Below, piece by piece: positions 51,717 to 60,858 of a DNA stretch of 64,000 nucleotides. The notes beneath the pieces are model-generated. The model was not told where the DNA came from. It ran no database searches and saw nothing but the letters and a program-made list of their open reading frames with translations. Position 1 is the first letter of the stretch; every line of letters begins with the position of its first letter. The position numbers and the translations under genes were made by a program. The DNA comes from Rhodobacter sp. SY28-1 (GTDB lineage Bacteria > Pseudomonadota > Alphaproteobacteria > Rhodobacterales > Rhodobacteraceae), in assembly GCF_005222785.1 (NCBI RefSeq), contig NZ_STGH01000002.1, positions 124,001 to 188,000 of the forward strand, in the 5' to 3' direction.

Positions 51717-54056
51717 ATGACCATCAAGGAAATCTTCGACAGCATGGCCTACGGCCCCGCCCCGGAATCCGCCACCGAGGCCCTCGCCTGGATCGCCAAG
51801 CACAGTGCCACCTTCGGCCACTTCATCGACGGCCAATTCACCGCGCCGGGTGACACCTTCACCACCCACAACCCCGCCACCGGCAAACCCCTCGCCCAGG
51901 TCACCCAAGGCACCGCCGAGGACGTCGCCCGCGCGGTGCAAGCCGCCCGCCGCGCTCAGCCGAAATGGGCCGCCCTCCCCGCCTTCCGGCGCGCGGAATA
52001 CCTCTACGCCCTCGCCCGCCTCACCCAGAAGCACTCCCGCCTCCTCGCCGTCCTTGAAACCCTCGACAACGGCAAACCGATCCGCGAGTCCCGCGACATC
52101 GACATCCCCCTCGTCGCCCGCCATTTCTCCTACCACGCGGGCCTCGCCCAGCTCCTCCCCTCCGAACACCCCGACCTCCAACCCTTGGGTGTCTGCGGCG
52201 CGATCATCCCCTGGAACTTCCCGCTCCTGATGCTCGCCTGGAAGGTCGCCCCCGCGCTGGCCGCCGGGAACACCATCGTCCTCAAACCCGCCGAATACAC
52301 CCCCCTCACCGCCCTCCTCTTCGCCGAAATCAGCCGCGAGGCGGGCCTCCCTAAAGGCGTCCTCAACATCGTCACCGGCGACGGCTCCACCGGGGCCGCC
52401 CTCGTGGACAGCCCGGTAGACAAGATCGCCTTCACCGGCTCCACCTCCGTCGGCAAGCGCATCCGCGAGGCGACCGCCGGCACCGGAAAGGCCCTCACCC
52501 TCGAACTCGGCGGCAAATCCCCCTACATCGTCTTCGACGACGCCGACCTCGACAGCGCCATCGAAGGCCTCGTCGACGCCATCTGGTTCAACCAGGGCCA
52601 GGTCTGCTGTGCGGGCTCCCGCCTCCTCGTCCAGGAAGGCATCGCCCCCCGCTTCTACGCCAAACTGAAACACCGGATGGACGGCCTCAGGGTCGGCGAC
52701 CCCCTCGACAAGGCCATCGACATCGGCGCCATCGTCGACCCCATCCAGTTGCGCACCATCACCGACCTCGTCGCCAACAACCCCGAGGGCGACCACTACC
52801 AGGCCCCCTGCCCCCTGCCCGCCCACGGCTCCTTCTACCCCCCCACCCTCATCACCGGCCTCGGCACCGCCTCCCCCCTCATGCAAGAGGAAATCTTCGG
52901 CCCCGTCCTCGTCGCCATGACCTTCCGCACACCCGAGGAAGCCGTCCAACTCGCCAACAACACGAAATACGGCCTCGCCGCGACCCTCTGGACCGAGAAC
53001 ATCAACCTCGCCCTCGACGTGGCCCCGAAACTCAAGGCCGGAGTCGTCTGGGTCAACGCCACCAACCTTTTCGACGCCGCTGCAGGTTTCGGCGGCGTCC
53101 GCGAATCCGGCTTCGGGCGCGAAGGCGGGTGGGAGGGCCTGATGGCCTACCTCAAACCCTCCTCAAAACCCGTCGCCCTCAAATCCGCCCCCGCCCCAGC
53201 GACCCCCGCCGAGCCACAAGTCGACACCCTCGACCGCACCGCCAAGATGTACATCGGCGGCAAACAGGCCCGCCCCGACTCCGGCTACTCGCAACCCGTC
53301 TACAGCCCCAAAGGCAAACTCCTCGGCCATGTCGGCATCGGCAATCGCAAGGACATCCGCAACGCGGTGGAGGCCGCTCACGCCGCCAAATCCTGGGCCA
53401 AGACCACCGCCTACAACCGCGCCCAGGTCCTCTACTTCATCGCCGAAAACCTCTCCGCGAGGGGCCCCGAGTTCGCCCAGCGCCTGCAAGACCTCACCGG
53501 CAAGCCCGGCGCAGTCGAGGTCGACGCCTCCATCCAGCGCCTCTTCACCTACGCCGCCTGGGCCGACAAATACGACGGGCACGCCAAATCCGTCCCCATC
53601 CGCGGCATCGCGCTTGCGATGAACGAACCCACCGGCGTCATCGGCGCGCTCTGCCCCGACGAGGCCCCCCTCCTCGGCCTCATCTCCCTCATGGCCCCCG
53701 CCATCGCGATGGGCAACACGGTGATCCTAGTCCCCGGCCAGCACCCCCTGTCCGCCACCGACTTCTACCAGATCCTCGACACCTCCGACGTCCCCGCCGG
53801 GGTCGTCAACATCGTCACCGGCCCCCCGCAAGACCTCGCCAAATCCCTCGCCGGCCACATGGACGTCGACGCGGTCTGGAGCTTCTCCTCCCACCCCCTC
53901 TCCGCCCTCATCGAGCGCGAAGCGGCAGGAAACCTCAAACGCACCTGGGTCAACCACGGCCGAGCGCGGAACTGGATGGGACCCGAGGGCGAAGGCCGGA
54001 CGTTCCTGTCCCAGGGGACCGAGATCAAGACAGTCTGGGTGCCGTATGGGGAGTGA
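51717..54056 (+). CDS. ALDH16-type aldehyde dehydrogenase (double ALDH domain)
   Basis: 779 residues. Residues 1-490 form a complete ALDH: 'IIPWNFPLLMLAWKVAPALAAG', general base in 'ELGGKSPYIVFDDAD', nucleophile in 'FNQGQVCCAGSRLLV'. Residues of about 510-779 are a second, shorter ALDH-like domain beginning 'MYIGGKQARPDSGYSQPVYS' with no catalytic Cys or Glu motif. This architecture is that of ALDH16, whose structure is known from a Rhodobacteraceae member (Loktanella). It lies 110 bases after deoC and may oxidise the acetaldehyde from deoxyribose breakdown. Confidence 0.9.
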   Translation: MTIKEIFDSMAYGPAPESATEALAWIAKHSATFGHFIDGQFTAPGDTFTTHNPATGKPLAQVTQGTAEDVARAVQAARRAQPKWAALPAFRRAEYLYALARLTQKHSRLLAVLETLDNGKPIRESRDIDIPLVARHFSYHAGLAQLLPSEHPDLQPLGVCGAIIPWNFPLLMLAWKVAPALAAGNTIVLKPAEYTPLTALLFAEISREAGLPKGVLNIVTGDGSTGAALVDSPVDKIAFTGSTSVGKRIREATAGTGKALTLELGGKSPYIVFDDADLDSAIEGLVDAIWFNQGQVCCAGSRLLVQEGIAPRFYAKLKHRMDGLRVGDPLDKAIDIGAIVDPIQLRTITDLVANNPEGDHYQAPCPLPAHGSFYPPTLITGLGTASPLMQEEIFGPVLVAMTFRTPEEAVQLANNTKYGLAATLWTENINLALDVAPKLKAGVVWVNATNLFDAAAGFGGVRESGFGREGGWEGLMAYLKPSSKPVALKSAPAPATPAEPQVDTLDRTAKMYIGGKQARPDSGYSQPVYSPKGKLLGHVGIGNRKDIRNAVEAAHAAKSWAKTTAYNRAQVLYFIAENLSARGPEFAQRLQDLTGKPGAVEVDASIQRLFTYAAWADKYDGHAKSVPIRGIALAMNEPTGVIGALCPDEAPLLGLISLMAPAIAMGNTVILVPGQHPLSATDFYQILDTSDVPAGVVNIVTGPPQDLAKSLAGHMDVDAVWSFSSHPLSALIEREAAGNLKRTWVNHGRARNWMGPEGEGRTFLSQGTEIKTVWVPYGE

Positions 54057-54078
54057 AAGAGCCGCCATCGTCCCGATC

Positions 54079-54129
54079 GTAGGGTGCGCTACAGCGCACC
54101 ATCCGCCAGTGCGCTGTAGCGCACTCTAC
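54079..54129 (+). repeat. GTAG-type REP pair (BIME), upstream of orphan gene 1
   Basis: GTAG plus GGTGCGCTACAGCGCACC (54079-54100), spacer ATCCGCC, then an inverted copy AGTGCGCTGTAGCGCACT plus CTAC (54108-54129). The inverted copy has two compensating end changes that keep it palindromic. The pair forms a stem-loop with 22-base arms. Confidence 0.9.
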
Positions 54130-54158
54130 GCCGCCTACCGATCTCAGTGCGGGTGAAA

Positions 54159-54356
54159 ATGAACGGACGCCTTGTTGGAAATCTAATTGTTACGGTCGGT
54201 GCAATCCTAACGGTCTGGTTTGGAGACCGCCCCATAACCACAGACTTTGCGATTTACATCGCCTTCGTTCTCTCTGTCGTGTGGTTCGATTGGTTGTGGC
54301 TGAAAGCCGGAAAGGGCGTCCTCAGGTTCTTGGCCAACCGGCGCAAGTCATCGTAG
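54159..54356 (+). CDS. Small membrane protein, orphan
   Basis: 65 residues with two hydrophobic helices ('LVGNLIVTVGAILTVWFG' and 'FAIYIAFVLSVVWFDWLWL') and a basic tail 'RFLANRRKSS'. Its base composition is clearly less GC-rich than its neighbours. The stop codon TAG is the TAG of the REP element that follows. The start may also be the GTG at 54147. No family recognised; its general plan (short two-helix protein, basic tail, beside a REP) is shared with the 58-residue gene at 38569-38745. Confidence 0.55.
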   Translation: MNGRLVGNLIVTVGAILTVWFGDRPITTDFAIYIAFVLSVVWFDWLWLKAGKGVLRFLANRRKSS

Positions 54357-54403
54357 GGTGCGCTACAGCGCACCATCCGACGGTGCGCTGTAGCGCACCC
54401 TAA
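54353..54403 (+). repeat. GTAG-type REP pair (BIME) between the orphan genes
   Basis: GTAG plus GGTGCGCTACAGCGCACC (54353-54374), 7-base spacer ATCCGAC, then inverted GGTGCGCTGTAGCGCACC plus CTAA (54382-54403). The first copy supplies the stop codon of orphan gene 1. Confidence 0.9.
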
Positions 54404-54429
54404 ATGGCACATCGAGCGTTCGGTTCATA

Positions 54430-54837
54430 ATGGCACGACCAGTTGACGAATGGCTGCTTTCTTTTGAATTAACGCTCTACCCGCCATTTCTGCGGCGCAT
54501 GCAAGCCCGGCGGCAACCCTTATCTGAGCGGCTTGAGTTGCTCACGTTTCTGAGAAAATCCGGAGTCCCAAAGCGCTACATGATCTTGAGGAGTCCCGGC
54601 CGGTTCAGCAGACTTGGCCATAGCGACACAGCCCCCTTCATCTGGTTCTGGGCGCCCACCCCATCCTTCAGGAAAACGCTCAAACCCGGAGGGCCAAAGC
54701 ACGTACTGGGTCCCAGTTCATGGCTCTGGACTCGTGATCATTCAACTTTGCTCGTACTTGATGACATGGAGTTTCAAATGCGGCCTGACGAGGCGCGTGC
54801 GTTAGAGATCGCGCTTTACGGCTCTGGCCAGGCCTAG
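54430..54837 (+). CDS. Hypothetical orphan protein
   Basis: 135 residues, basic, no signal peptide or membrane segment; 'RYMILRSPGRFSRLGHS' and 'WLWTRDHSTLLVLDDMEF' stand out but match nothing I know. Composition is less GC-rich than the surroundings, and the gene is enclosed by REP elements on both sides; its TAG stop lies in the element at 54834-54855. Possibly acquired. Confidence 0.55.
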   Translation: MARPVDEWLLSFELTLYPPFLRRMQARRQPLSERLELLTFLRKSGVPKRYMILRSPGRFSRLGHSDTAPFIWFWAPTPSFRKTLKPGGPKHVLGPSSWLWTRDHSTLLVLDDMEFQMRPDEARALEIALYGSGQA

Positions 54838-54855
54838 AGTGCGCTACAGCGCACC
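54834..54855 (+). repeat. REP element, single copy after orphan gene 2
   Basis: CTAG followed by AGTGCGCTACAGCGCACC (54838-54855), one end mismatch in the palindrome. It carries the stop codon of the preceding orphan gene. Confidence 0.85.
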
Positions 54856-55027
54856 GCCACGGCCAATCAAAGGCGATTCGCCCCCCAAGGTTAACGCCCC
54901 ACCACCCGGACGCGCGTATGCATGGAATGCATATGCAATGAATACGGGTTGTAGCCCCCCATCCAGCCCGAAATCCCCCCGATTAACCCAGCGTTCCCAA
55001 CCCGTTACCCGGAGTCCCTTGCGGCCC

Positions 55028-55585
55028 CTACGCCCGCCCCGCCGCCGCACTCAAGGTCATAGGATCAATCCCCATCCCCCGCAGCGCCGCCGACCATTTC
55101 ACCCGGTCGTCCGGGCCGAACACCAACCCCTCCGGAGCGTTACAGGTCAGCCAGTCGTTCCGCGCGATCTCGGCCTCCAACTGACCCGGCCCCCAGCCGG
55201 AATAACCCAACGCCAGCAAGGCCTTACCCGGACCCCCGCCCTTGGCCAAGGCCTCCAGGATGTTGATCGTCGCGGTCATCTCCAGGCCGCCGGGCACCTT
55301 CATCGTGCCCTCGCCCTCCCGCTCCCAGTCAGAGGAGTGCAGCACGAACCCCCGCCCCCGCTCCACCGGCCCGCCGAAATGCACGCGGATGTCGCGGCCC
55401 ATGGGTGCGCGGGGGATGCCGATATGCTCCAGAAGGCCGGAAAAACTCAATTCCTCCAATGGCTTGTTGACGATCAACCCCATCGCGCCTTCGGCCGAAT
55501 GGGCACAAAGAAGCACCACGCTGCGCTCAAACCGCGGGTCGGCCATGCCCGGCATTGCAATCAGGATCTGTCCGGAAAGGTCCAT
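55028..55585 (-). CDS. YqgE/AlgH family protein (UPF0301)
   Basis: 185 residues. 'GQILIAMPGMADPRFERSVV', 'GAMGLIVNKPLEEL', 'VHFGGPVERGRGFVLHSSDW' and 'ALLALGYSGWGPGQLEAEI' are the family blocks. The role is unsettled: AlgH was linked to alginate and adhesion control in pseudomonads. The ATG at 55585 has a better-placed G-rich ribosome site than the in-frame ATG at 55597. A 172-base gap on its 3' side (54856-55027) holds an ATGCAT-rich patch but no gene. Confidence 0.9.
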   Translation of the reverse strand: MDLSGQILIAMPGMADPRFERSVVLLCAHSAEGAMGLIVNKPLEELSFSGLLEHIGIPRAPMGRDIRVHFGGPVERGRGFVLHSSDWEREGEGTMKVPGGLEMTATINILEALAKGGGPGKALLALGYSGWGPGQLEAEIARNDWLTCNAPEGLVFGPDDRVKWSAALRGMGIDPMTLSAAAGRA

Positions 55586-55725
55586 CGGCGCCCCCATCCC
55601 CTTTCAGGAAACATGGACCCCCGGGCCGCAGGGGACAAGCCCCGGACCATGGCCGAAGCGCCACGATCACAGCCCTTCGCCGCAAAGTGATTTCCCAAAG
55701 CCCCGGCATTTCCTATGTTCGACCC

Positions 55726-56517
55726 ATGTTCAAGACCGCCGCCACCCTTGCCCTGATCGCCGCCCCCGCCCTTGCCACCACGCAGGAGGATGTCCTGTCC
55801 GCGCAGCTAAGGCCCGGATGGCAAATGGAAAATGGCGGCCACATGGCGGCGGTGGAACTGCAGCTGGCCCCCGGCTGGAAGACCTATTGGCGCAGTCCGG
55901 GCGATGCGGGGATCCCGCCCAGCTTTGACTGGTCGGGGTCCGAGAACGTGAAGGCCGTGCGCCTGCACTGGCCCGCCCCGGTGGTGTTTCACGCCAACGG
56001 GATGCAGACCATCGGCTATCACGACCGCCTGATCCTGCCGGTCGAGATCACGCCCGAGGACCCCGGCAAGCCGATCCGCCTGCGGGTCGGGATGGAGCTT
56101 GGGGTCTGCGACGAGATCTGCCTGCCTGCCACGTTGGATCTGGCCGCTGACCTCGCGGCGCCGGGCGCCCCCGATGCCAGCATCAAGGCTGCCCTGTCGC
56201 AGCGCGCCGCCACCGCGCAAGAGGCTGGAATTACAAGGGTTTCCTGCAGTATCGACCCGATCAAGGACGGCCTGCGCATCACCGCGCGCCTTGGCCTTCC
56301 CGACCCCGGCCTGCCCGAGGTCGTGGCGTTCGAGACCGCCGACCGCGCAGTCTGGGTCGCCGAGGCGATCACCGAACGGCAGGGCGGCGAGTTGGTGGCG
56401 ATGACCGAACTCGTGCCGCCCAGCGGCGCACCCTTCGCGCTGGACCGCTCGCAGGTCACGATGACCATCCTCGCCGACACCGGCGTGGTGGAGGTGAAGG
56501 GGTGCCCCGCCCCGTGA
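55726..56517 (+). CDS. DsbD N-terminal-like domain protein (periplasmic thiol-disulfide)
   Basis: 263 residues with a signal peptide ending near 'APALATT'. 'LQLAPGWKTYWRSPGDAGIPP', 'GYHDRLILPVEITPED' and 'GMELGVCDEICLPATLDL' form an immunoglobulin-like DsbD-alpha-type domain with the Cys pair of 'VCDEICLP'. Two more cysteines are near the C-terminus. It is soluble, lacking the membrane and thioredoxin parts of full DsbD, so it is probably a periplasmic electron acceptor or chaperone. Divergent from the YqgE gene. Confidence 0.85.
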   Translation: MFKTAATLALIAAPALATTQEDVLSAQLRPGWQMENGGHMAAVELQLAPGWKTYWRSPGDAGIPPSFDWSGSENVKAVRLHWPAPVVFHANGMQTIGYHDRLILPVEITPEDPGKPIRLRVGMELGVCDEICLPATLDLAADLAAPGAPDASIKAALSQRAATAQEAGITRVSCSIDPIKDGLRITARLGLPDPGLPEVVAFETADRAVWVAEAITERQGGELVAMTELVPPSGAPFALDRSQVTMTILADTGVVEVKGCPAP

Positions 56518-56585
56518 CCCTGGGTTAGCGCCAGTCCGAGCAGCGGCGGGTTGTCCGCATTGCCCCCGGGCCCTAGTCTCGCCGC

Positions 56586-57374
56586 ATGGGAATCGCCACC
56601 GAAATCGCCGAAGACTGGGAGGCCGCCCTGGCGGCCCTGGACTGGCAGGTCGAGGCAGGGGTGGACGAGCCAATCGTTGATGCCCCTATCAACCGCTACG
56701 AAATGCCAACTGCCGCCCCGAGGCCCGTGGCCTCAGGCGCGGTCCCGTCCGCCGAGGTGCCAACCCGGGTAGAAGCAGACCCGGTCGCGGTGGCCCGCCA
56801 GGTTGCGGGGCAGGCGCAGACCCTGGAGGCGCTGCGCGCGGCCATCGCGGCCTTTGACCTGTGCGAATTGAAGAAGGGCGCGCGGAACACGGTCTTTGCT
56901 GATGGAAACCCGAAGGCCCGCGTCCTGATCCTGGGCGAGGCCCCGGGCGCGGACGAGGACCGCGAAGGCCGTCCCTTCGTCGGTCGCGCCGGGCAGCTTC
57001 TGGACCGGATGTTCGGGGCCATCGGCCTGTCGCGCACCTCTCCTGATGCCGAGGCTGCGCTTTACATCACCAACGTGATGCCGTGGCGCCCTCCCGGCAA
57101 CCGCGACCCGGAACCCGCCGAGATCGCGATGATGCGCCCCTTTGTCGAACGCCACATCGCACTGGTCGACCCTGCGGTCATCGTGGTGATGGGCAACACG
57201 CCCCTGGACGCGCTGACCGGCAAACGCGGCATCCTGCGCGCCCGGGGCAGTTGGTCGCAGGCGCTTGGAAAGCCGCTCTTGCCGATGACCCACCCGGCCT
57301 ACCTGCTCCGCACCCCCGCGGCCAAGCGCGAGGCCTGGGCCGATCTTCTGTCCCTGCAAGCAAGGCTGCGCTGA
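56586..57374 (+). CDS. Uracil-DNA glycosylase, family-4-like, without Fe-S cysteines
   Basis: 262 residues. The motifs of family 4/5 UDGs are present: 'GEAPGADEDREGRPFVGRAG' near 118-137, 'NVMPWRPPGNRDP' and the C-terminal 'MTHPAYLLR'. In family 4 a [4Fe-4S] cluster is held by four Cys; this protein has only one Cys in total ('FDLCELKKGARN'), so the cluster cannot form. About 75 N-terminal residues of low conservation precede the domain. It would remove uracil from DNA in base-excision repair. The stop touches the LysE start. Confidence 0.85.
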   Translation: MGIATEIAEDWEAALAALDWQVEAGVDEPIVDAPINRYEMPTAAPRPVASGAVPSAEVPTRVEADPVAVARQVAGQAQTLEALRAAIAAFDLCELKKGARNTVFADGNPKARVLILGEAPGADEDREGRPFVGRAGQLLDRMFGAIGLSRTSPDAEAALYITNVMPWRPPGNRDPEPAEIAMMRPFVERHIALVDPAVIVVMGNTPLDALTGKRGILRARGSWSQALGKPLLPMTHPAYLLRTPAAKREAWADLLSLQARLR

Positions 57375-58004
57375 ATGCTTCCGGTCGAGCCCCTGACCCT
57401 TCTTGCCTTCATTCCGGCGGGCCTCGCGCTGAACCTGACACCGGGGGCGGACATGATGTTCTGCCTGGGCCAGGGCCTGAAATCCGGCTGGCGGCCCGCG
57501 ATGGCGGCGAATTTCGGGATCGCGCTGGGTGGGATGGTGCACACCCTCTTTGCTGCGCTTGGCCTTGGCGCACTGCTTGCCGCCCACCCGGCGGCTTTCG
57601 AGGCGATCCGCTGGCTGGGCGTCGGCTATCTTCTTTGGCTGGCCGTCGGCGCCTTGCGGTCCTCTCCCTTTGCGGCCGAGGCGCAGGTTGTGTCGACCTC
57701 GGCCACCAAGGCCTTCTGGCAGGGGCTGATGGTCAACCTGTTGAACCCCAAGGTGATCCTCTTCATCCTCGCTTTCCTGCCGCAGTTCGTCGACGCCTCT
57801 CGTGCGATCCTGCCGCAGTTCCTGACGCTGGGGCTCGTCTTCTCGCTGGGCGGGCTGGTGGTGAACGGCGCTGTCGGGATCTTTGCGGGATCCATCGGCC
57901 AGCGCGTCGCCCGCTCGGTCGGCCTTGCAAAATGGCTGTCCCGGATCAGTGCGACGATCTTCGGCGCATTGGCCCTGCGGCTCGCGCTCATGCCAAGGAG
58001 TTGA
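57375..58004 (+). CDS. LysE/RhtB family amino-acid exporter
   Basis: 209 residues, six membrane helices. 'LTPGADMMFCLGQGLKSGWR' after the first helix and 'GLMVNLLNPKVILFILAFLPQF' are the family signature. These proteins export lysine, threonine, homoserine lactone and similar compounds. Starts directly after the UDG stop and precedes moaB by one base. Confidence 0.92.
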   Translation: MLPVEPLTLLAFIPAGLALNLTPGADMMFCLGQGLKSGWRPAMAANFGIALGGMVHTLFAALGLGALLAAHPAAFEAIRWLGVGYLLWLAVGALRSSPFAAEAQVVSTSATKAFWQGLMVNLLNPKVILFILAFLPQFVDASRAILPQFLTLGLVFSLGGLVVNGAVGIFAGSIGQRVARSVGLAKWLSRISATIFGALALRLALMPRS

Positions 58005-58005
58005 G

Positions 58006-58548
58006 ATGTCCCGCATCGACGAAACCCTGCCCTTCCACCCGGTCCGCATAGCCGTCCTGACCGTCAGCGATACCCGGACGCCCGAGACGGACAAGTCCGG
58101 CGACACCTTGGTCGACCGGCTGACCGGTGCGGGTCATGTGCTGGCCGACCGGGGCATCGTGCCGGACGACCGCCCGGCCATCGTGGCCCGCCTGCGCCAG
58201 TGGATCGCCGACGCAGGCGTAGACGTAATCCTGACCACCGGCGGCACCGGGCTGACCGGCCGCGACGTGACGGTCGAGGCGCACCGCGAAGTCTATGAGA
58301 AGGAGATCGAGGCCTTCGGCACCGTCTTCACCATCGTCAGCATGCAGAAGATTGGCACCAGCGCCGTGCAAAGCCGCGCCACCGGGGGCGTGGCGGGGGG
58401 CACCTACCTTTTCGCGCTTCCCGGCAGCCCCGGCGCGTGTCGCGATGCCTGGGACGAGATCCTGGCTCGCCAACTCGACAGCCGCCACCGGCCCTGCAAC
58501 TTCGTCGAGATCATGCCGCGTCTGGAAGAGCATCTGAAGCGGAAGTAA
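58006..58548 (+). CDS. moaB: Molybdenum cofactor biosynthesis protein MoaB
   Basis: 180 residues. '[20 protein letters not shown]', '[16 protein letters not shown]', '[20 protein letters not shown]' and '[10 protein letters not shown]' are the MoaB/MogA blocks for molybdopterin adenylylation, with the TGGTG phosphate loop. AAGGAG precedes the ATG by seven bases. Cytoplasmic. Confidence 0.93.
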   Translation: MSRIDETLPFHPVRIAVLTVSDTRTPETDKSGDTLVDRLTGAGHVLADRGIVPDDRPAIVARLRQWIADAGVDVILTTGGTGLTGRDVTVEAHREVYEKEIEAFGTVFTIVSMQKIGTSAVQSRATGGVAGGTYLFALPGSPGACRDAWDEILARQLDSRHRPCNFVEIMPRLEEHLKRK

Positions 58549-58560
58549 ACGGTTCCCGCT

Positions 58561-59361
58561 GTGCTGGTCACCTTTTTGCCCTTTGTTCTGCTGGCGCTTG
58601 TCGTATTTCTGCTTCCGCCGAACTGGGGGCTGCGTGCCTGGGCCTTGGCAGCACTACCGCTGGTCTGGTCATGGGTACTGCACCCGATCACGCCATTCCA
58701 GAACCAGGCGCCACTCGACGGGCTGCAGGACGTGCTGGACCTGTGGATTCTTGCCTTCGCCACGCTCGGGGTCGCGGCCCGAGCCTTCTGGACCCTGGCT
58801 CTGGCTCCACTGGACTTGTCCTCGCTGTCCAAGGACATGCTGGTTCCCGACTGCATCCTCGCCGGGCTGTATGGCCTGGTCGCGGGCGTGGGGGCCACAC
58901 TTCTTCTGGCTGCGGGATTGCGCGGGCTGACGGGCGGGCTGGCCCTGCATCTGGGCGTTGCGGGACTTGCGTCCGTCGGGGCTTATGCGGCCATGCGCCT
59001 GCCCCAGCGCCCGCGCTGCATGACGGTGATCGCGCTGTCCACCATCCTCTTCCTGACATTGGCCGGTGGGGTGGCCTACCCGAAGTTTATACACGCCAAG
59101 GCCGAGGCCATCCAGCGGGGTGCCCCGCGCTGCCTGCGCACCCCAAACGGCAAGGCCCCGACCACGGACCAGCTGCGCCTACTGACCCTGCCGCAGGCGC
59201 TGGGACGGCGGCCGAACCTTGTGCTGACGGTGATGACCGAAAGCGGCCAGAGGGATTTCCGTTGGTCCTACCGGTCCTTCGGCTTCCGCAGCTACGACTC
59301 CTATCCGGCGGCCCCTGCCCGGCATCCTGATGCTTGCCCCGCCCCCCGGCCTTTGCAATAG
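58561..59361 (+). CDS. Conserved hypothetical membrane protein
   Basis: 266 residues starting with GTG. Five or so membrane helices occupy residues 1-175, followed by a soluble C-terminal domain of about 85 residues ('[20 protein letters not shown]' onward, ending in '[13 protein letters not shown]'). The topology (odd helix number) puts that domain outside the cytoplasm if the N-terminus is inside. No family recognised. It lies 12 bases after moaB and 28 before pyrB, probably in one transcript. Confidence 0.6.
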   Translation: MLVTFLPFVLLALVVFLLPPNWGLRAWALAALPLVWSWVLHPITPFQNQAPLDGLQDVLDLWILAFATLGVAARAFWTLALAPLDLSSLSKDMLVPDCILAGLYGLVAGVGATLLLAAGLRGLTGGLALHLGVAGLASVGAYAAMRLPQRPRCMTVIALSTILFLTLAGGVAYPKFIHAKAEAIQRGAPRCLRTPNGKAPTTDQLRLLTLPQALGRRPNLVLTVMTESGQRDFRWSYRSFGFRSYDSYPAAPARHPDACPAPRPLQ

Positions 59362-59389
59362 AGGATTGAAACCGGACAAGGGGACGACC

Positions 59390-60352
59390 ATGGCCTTCCG
59401 CGCCCGCCATCTTCTGGGGATCGAGCATCTTGCCCCCCTGGAGATCACTACCGTCCTCGACCTTGCCGACCGCTATGTCGACCTGAACCGCCGCACGGTG
59501 AAGCAGTCCGACGTGCTGGCGGGGATGACGCAGATCAACCTGTTCTTTGAGAACTCGACCCGCACGCAGTCCTCCTTCGAACTCGCCGGCAAGCGGCTTG
59601 GGGCCGACGTGATGAACATGTCGGTGGCGAATTCCAGCGTGAAGAAGGGCGAGACGCTGATCGACACCGCGATGACGCTGAACGCGATGCACCCGGATCT
59701 TCTGGTGGTCCGCCACGGGTCCTCGGGCGCAGTGAACCTGCTGGCGCAGAAGGTGGATTGCGCGGTCCTGAACGCGGGCGACGGGCGGCATGAGCACCCG
59801 ACGCAGGCGCTTCTCGATGCCCTCACTATCCGCCGCGCCAAGGGCCGCATCCAGCGCCTGACCATCGCGATCTGTGGCGACATCGCCCATTCCCGTGTGG
59901 CCCGGTCGAACCTGATCCTCTTGGGCAAAATGGAAAACCGCCTCCGCCTCATCGCTCCACCGACCCTGATGCCCTCGGGCGTCGAGGACTTCGGCTGCGA
60001 ACTTTTCGACGACATGCGCGAAGGGCTGAAGGGCGCGGATGTGGTGATGATGCTGCGGCTGCAAAAGGAGCGGATGGACGGCGGCTTCATCCCCTCGGAA
60101 CGCGAATACTACCACCGCTACGGGCTGGACGCCGAGAAACTGGCCGCCGCCTCGCCCGAGGCCATCGTGATGCACCCCGGCCCGATGAACCGGGGGGTAG
60201 AGATCGACGGAGATCTCGCCGACGACATCAACCGGTCGGTGATCCAGGACCAGGTGGAGATGGGCGTCGCGGTGCGCATGGCCTGCATGGACCTTCTGGC
60301 CCGGAACCTGCGGGCCGAGCGGGGGCGGAAGATCGTGGGGATGATGGCGTGA
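59390..60352 (+). CDS. pyrB: Aspartate carbamoyltransferase catalytic subunit
   Basis: 320 residues. '[20 protein letters not shown]' binds carbamoyl phosphate, 'HPTQALLDA' and 'MLRLQKERM' complete the site, and '[12 protein letters not shown]' is the C-terminal loop. It makes carbamoyl aspartate in pyrimidine synthesis. No regulatory chain gene (pyrI) is present; instead a catalytically dead dihydroorotase gene lies downstream, as in organisms with a PyrB-pseudo-PyrC dodecamer. The ATGA overlap couples it to the next gene. Confidence 0.95.
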   Translation: MAFRARHLLGIEHLAPLEITTVLDLADRYVDLNRRTVKQSDVLAGMTQINLFFENSTRTQSSFELAGKRLGADVMNMSVANSSVKKGETLIDTAMTLNAMHPDLLVVRHGSSGAVNLLAQKVDCAVLNAGDGRHEHPTQALLDALTIRRAKGRIQRLTIAICGDIAHSRVARSNLILLGKMENRLRLIAPPTLMPSGVEDFGCELFDDMREGLKGADVVMMLRLQKERMDGGFIPSEREYYHRYGLDAEKLAAASPEAIVMHPGPMNRGVEIDGDLADDINRSVIQDQVEMGVAVRMACMDLLARNLRAERGRKIVGMMA

Positions 60353-60858
60353 GCGAAGCGGATGCAGTGCGTTGGCAGGGCACGCCCTCGCCATTGCCCG
60401 CACTGCTGGTCTGGGCTGCAATTCTGGTCCTGGCCCTTGCCGTGTTCGCCCTACTGTACTGGTACGCCCATGCAACCGGTCGGTGTGTTTCGTTGCTGCT
60501 GGAGGCTGACTGCACAAAGCCGAGCCGCTCCAAGATGGAGGCCATCTTCCTTGTTCTTGCCGGCATAGCCGCAGTGGCGGGCAGCATCATCGTCAAGATC
60601 GCAATGGGCTTTCCGCATGAACGCTACACCCTTACGGACCGGGAGATTCGGGTAACGACGGGCTGGCCGCTGTCGGGTGTGCGGTCGCAGCCCCTTGCTC
60701 TCGCCAGCGCCACGCGCAAGGGCAATCACCTGCATTTCACAGGTGTCGGGGAGAAACCGATCACCTTCGGGCCGTTGCGACCCGGTGACGCCGAAAGCAT
60801 TCTGCGTCTGATCAGCAGCCTGAAGGTGGAACAGGCTGTAAAGGACGGCAAGGGATGA
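60349..60858 (+). CDS. Membrane protein with bacterial PH-like domain (YdbS-like), 1
   Basis: 169 residues: helix '[20 protein letters not shown]', a short Cys-containing loop, a second helix '[18 protein letters not shown]', then a beta-rich tail '[20 protein letters not shown]' typical of bPH_2-type domains. First of five small genes between pyrB and the pseudo-dihydroorotase; overlaps pyrB by 4 bases. Confidence 0.6.
   Translation: MSEADAVRWQGTPSPLPALLVWAAILVLALAVFALLYWYAHATGRCVSLLLEADCTKPSRSKMEAIFLVLAGIAAVAGSIIVKIAMGFPHERYTLTDREIRVTTGWPLSGVRSQPLALASATRKGNHLHFTGVGEKPITFGPLRPGDAESILRLISSLKVEQAVKDGKG

Noticed and set aside
54079-54855. Integron-like cassette array (one gene plus one palindrome each)
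   Set aside because: The palindromes lack the attC R-box sequences (GTTRRRY/RYYYAAC), are short and identical, and occur as inverted pairs with GTAG ends. REP/BIME elements explain them better, and no integrase gene is present.
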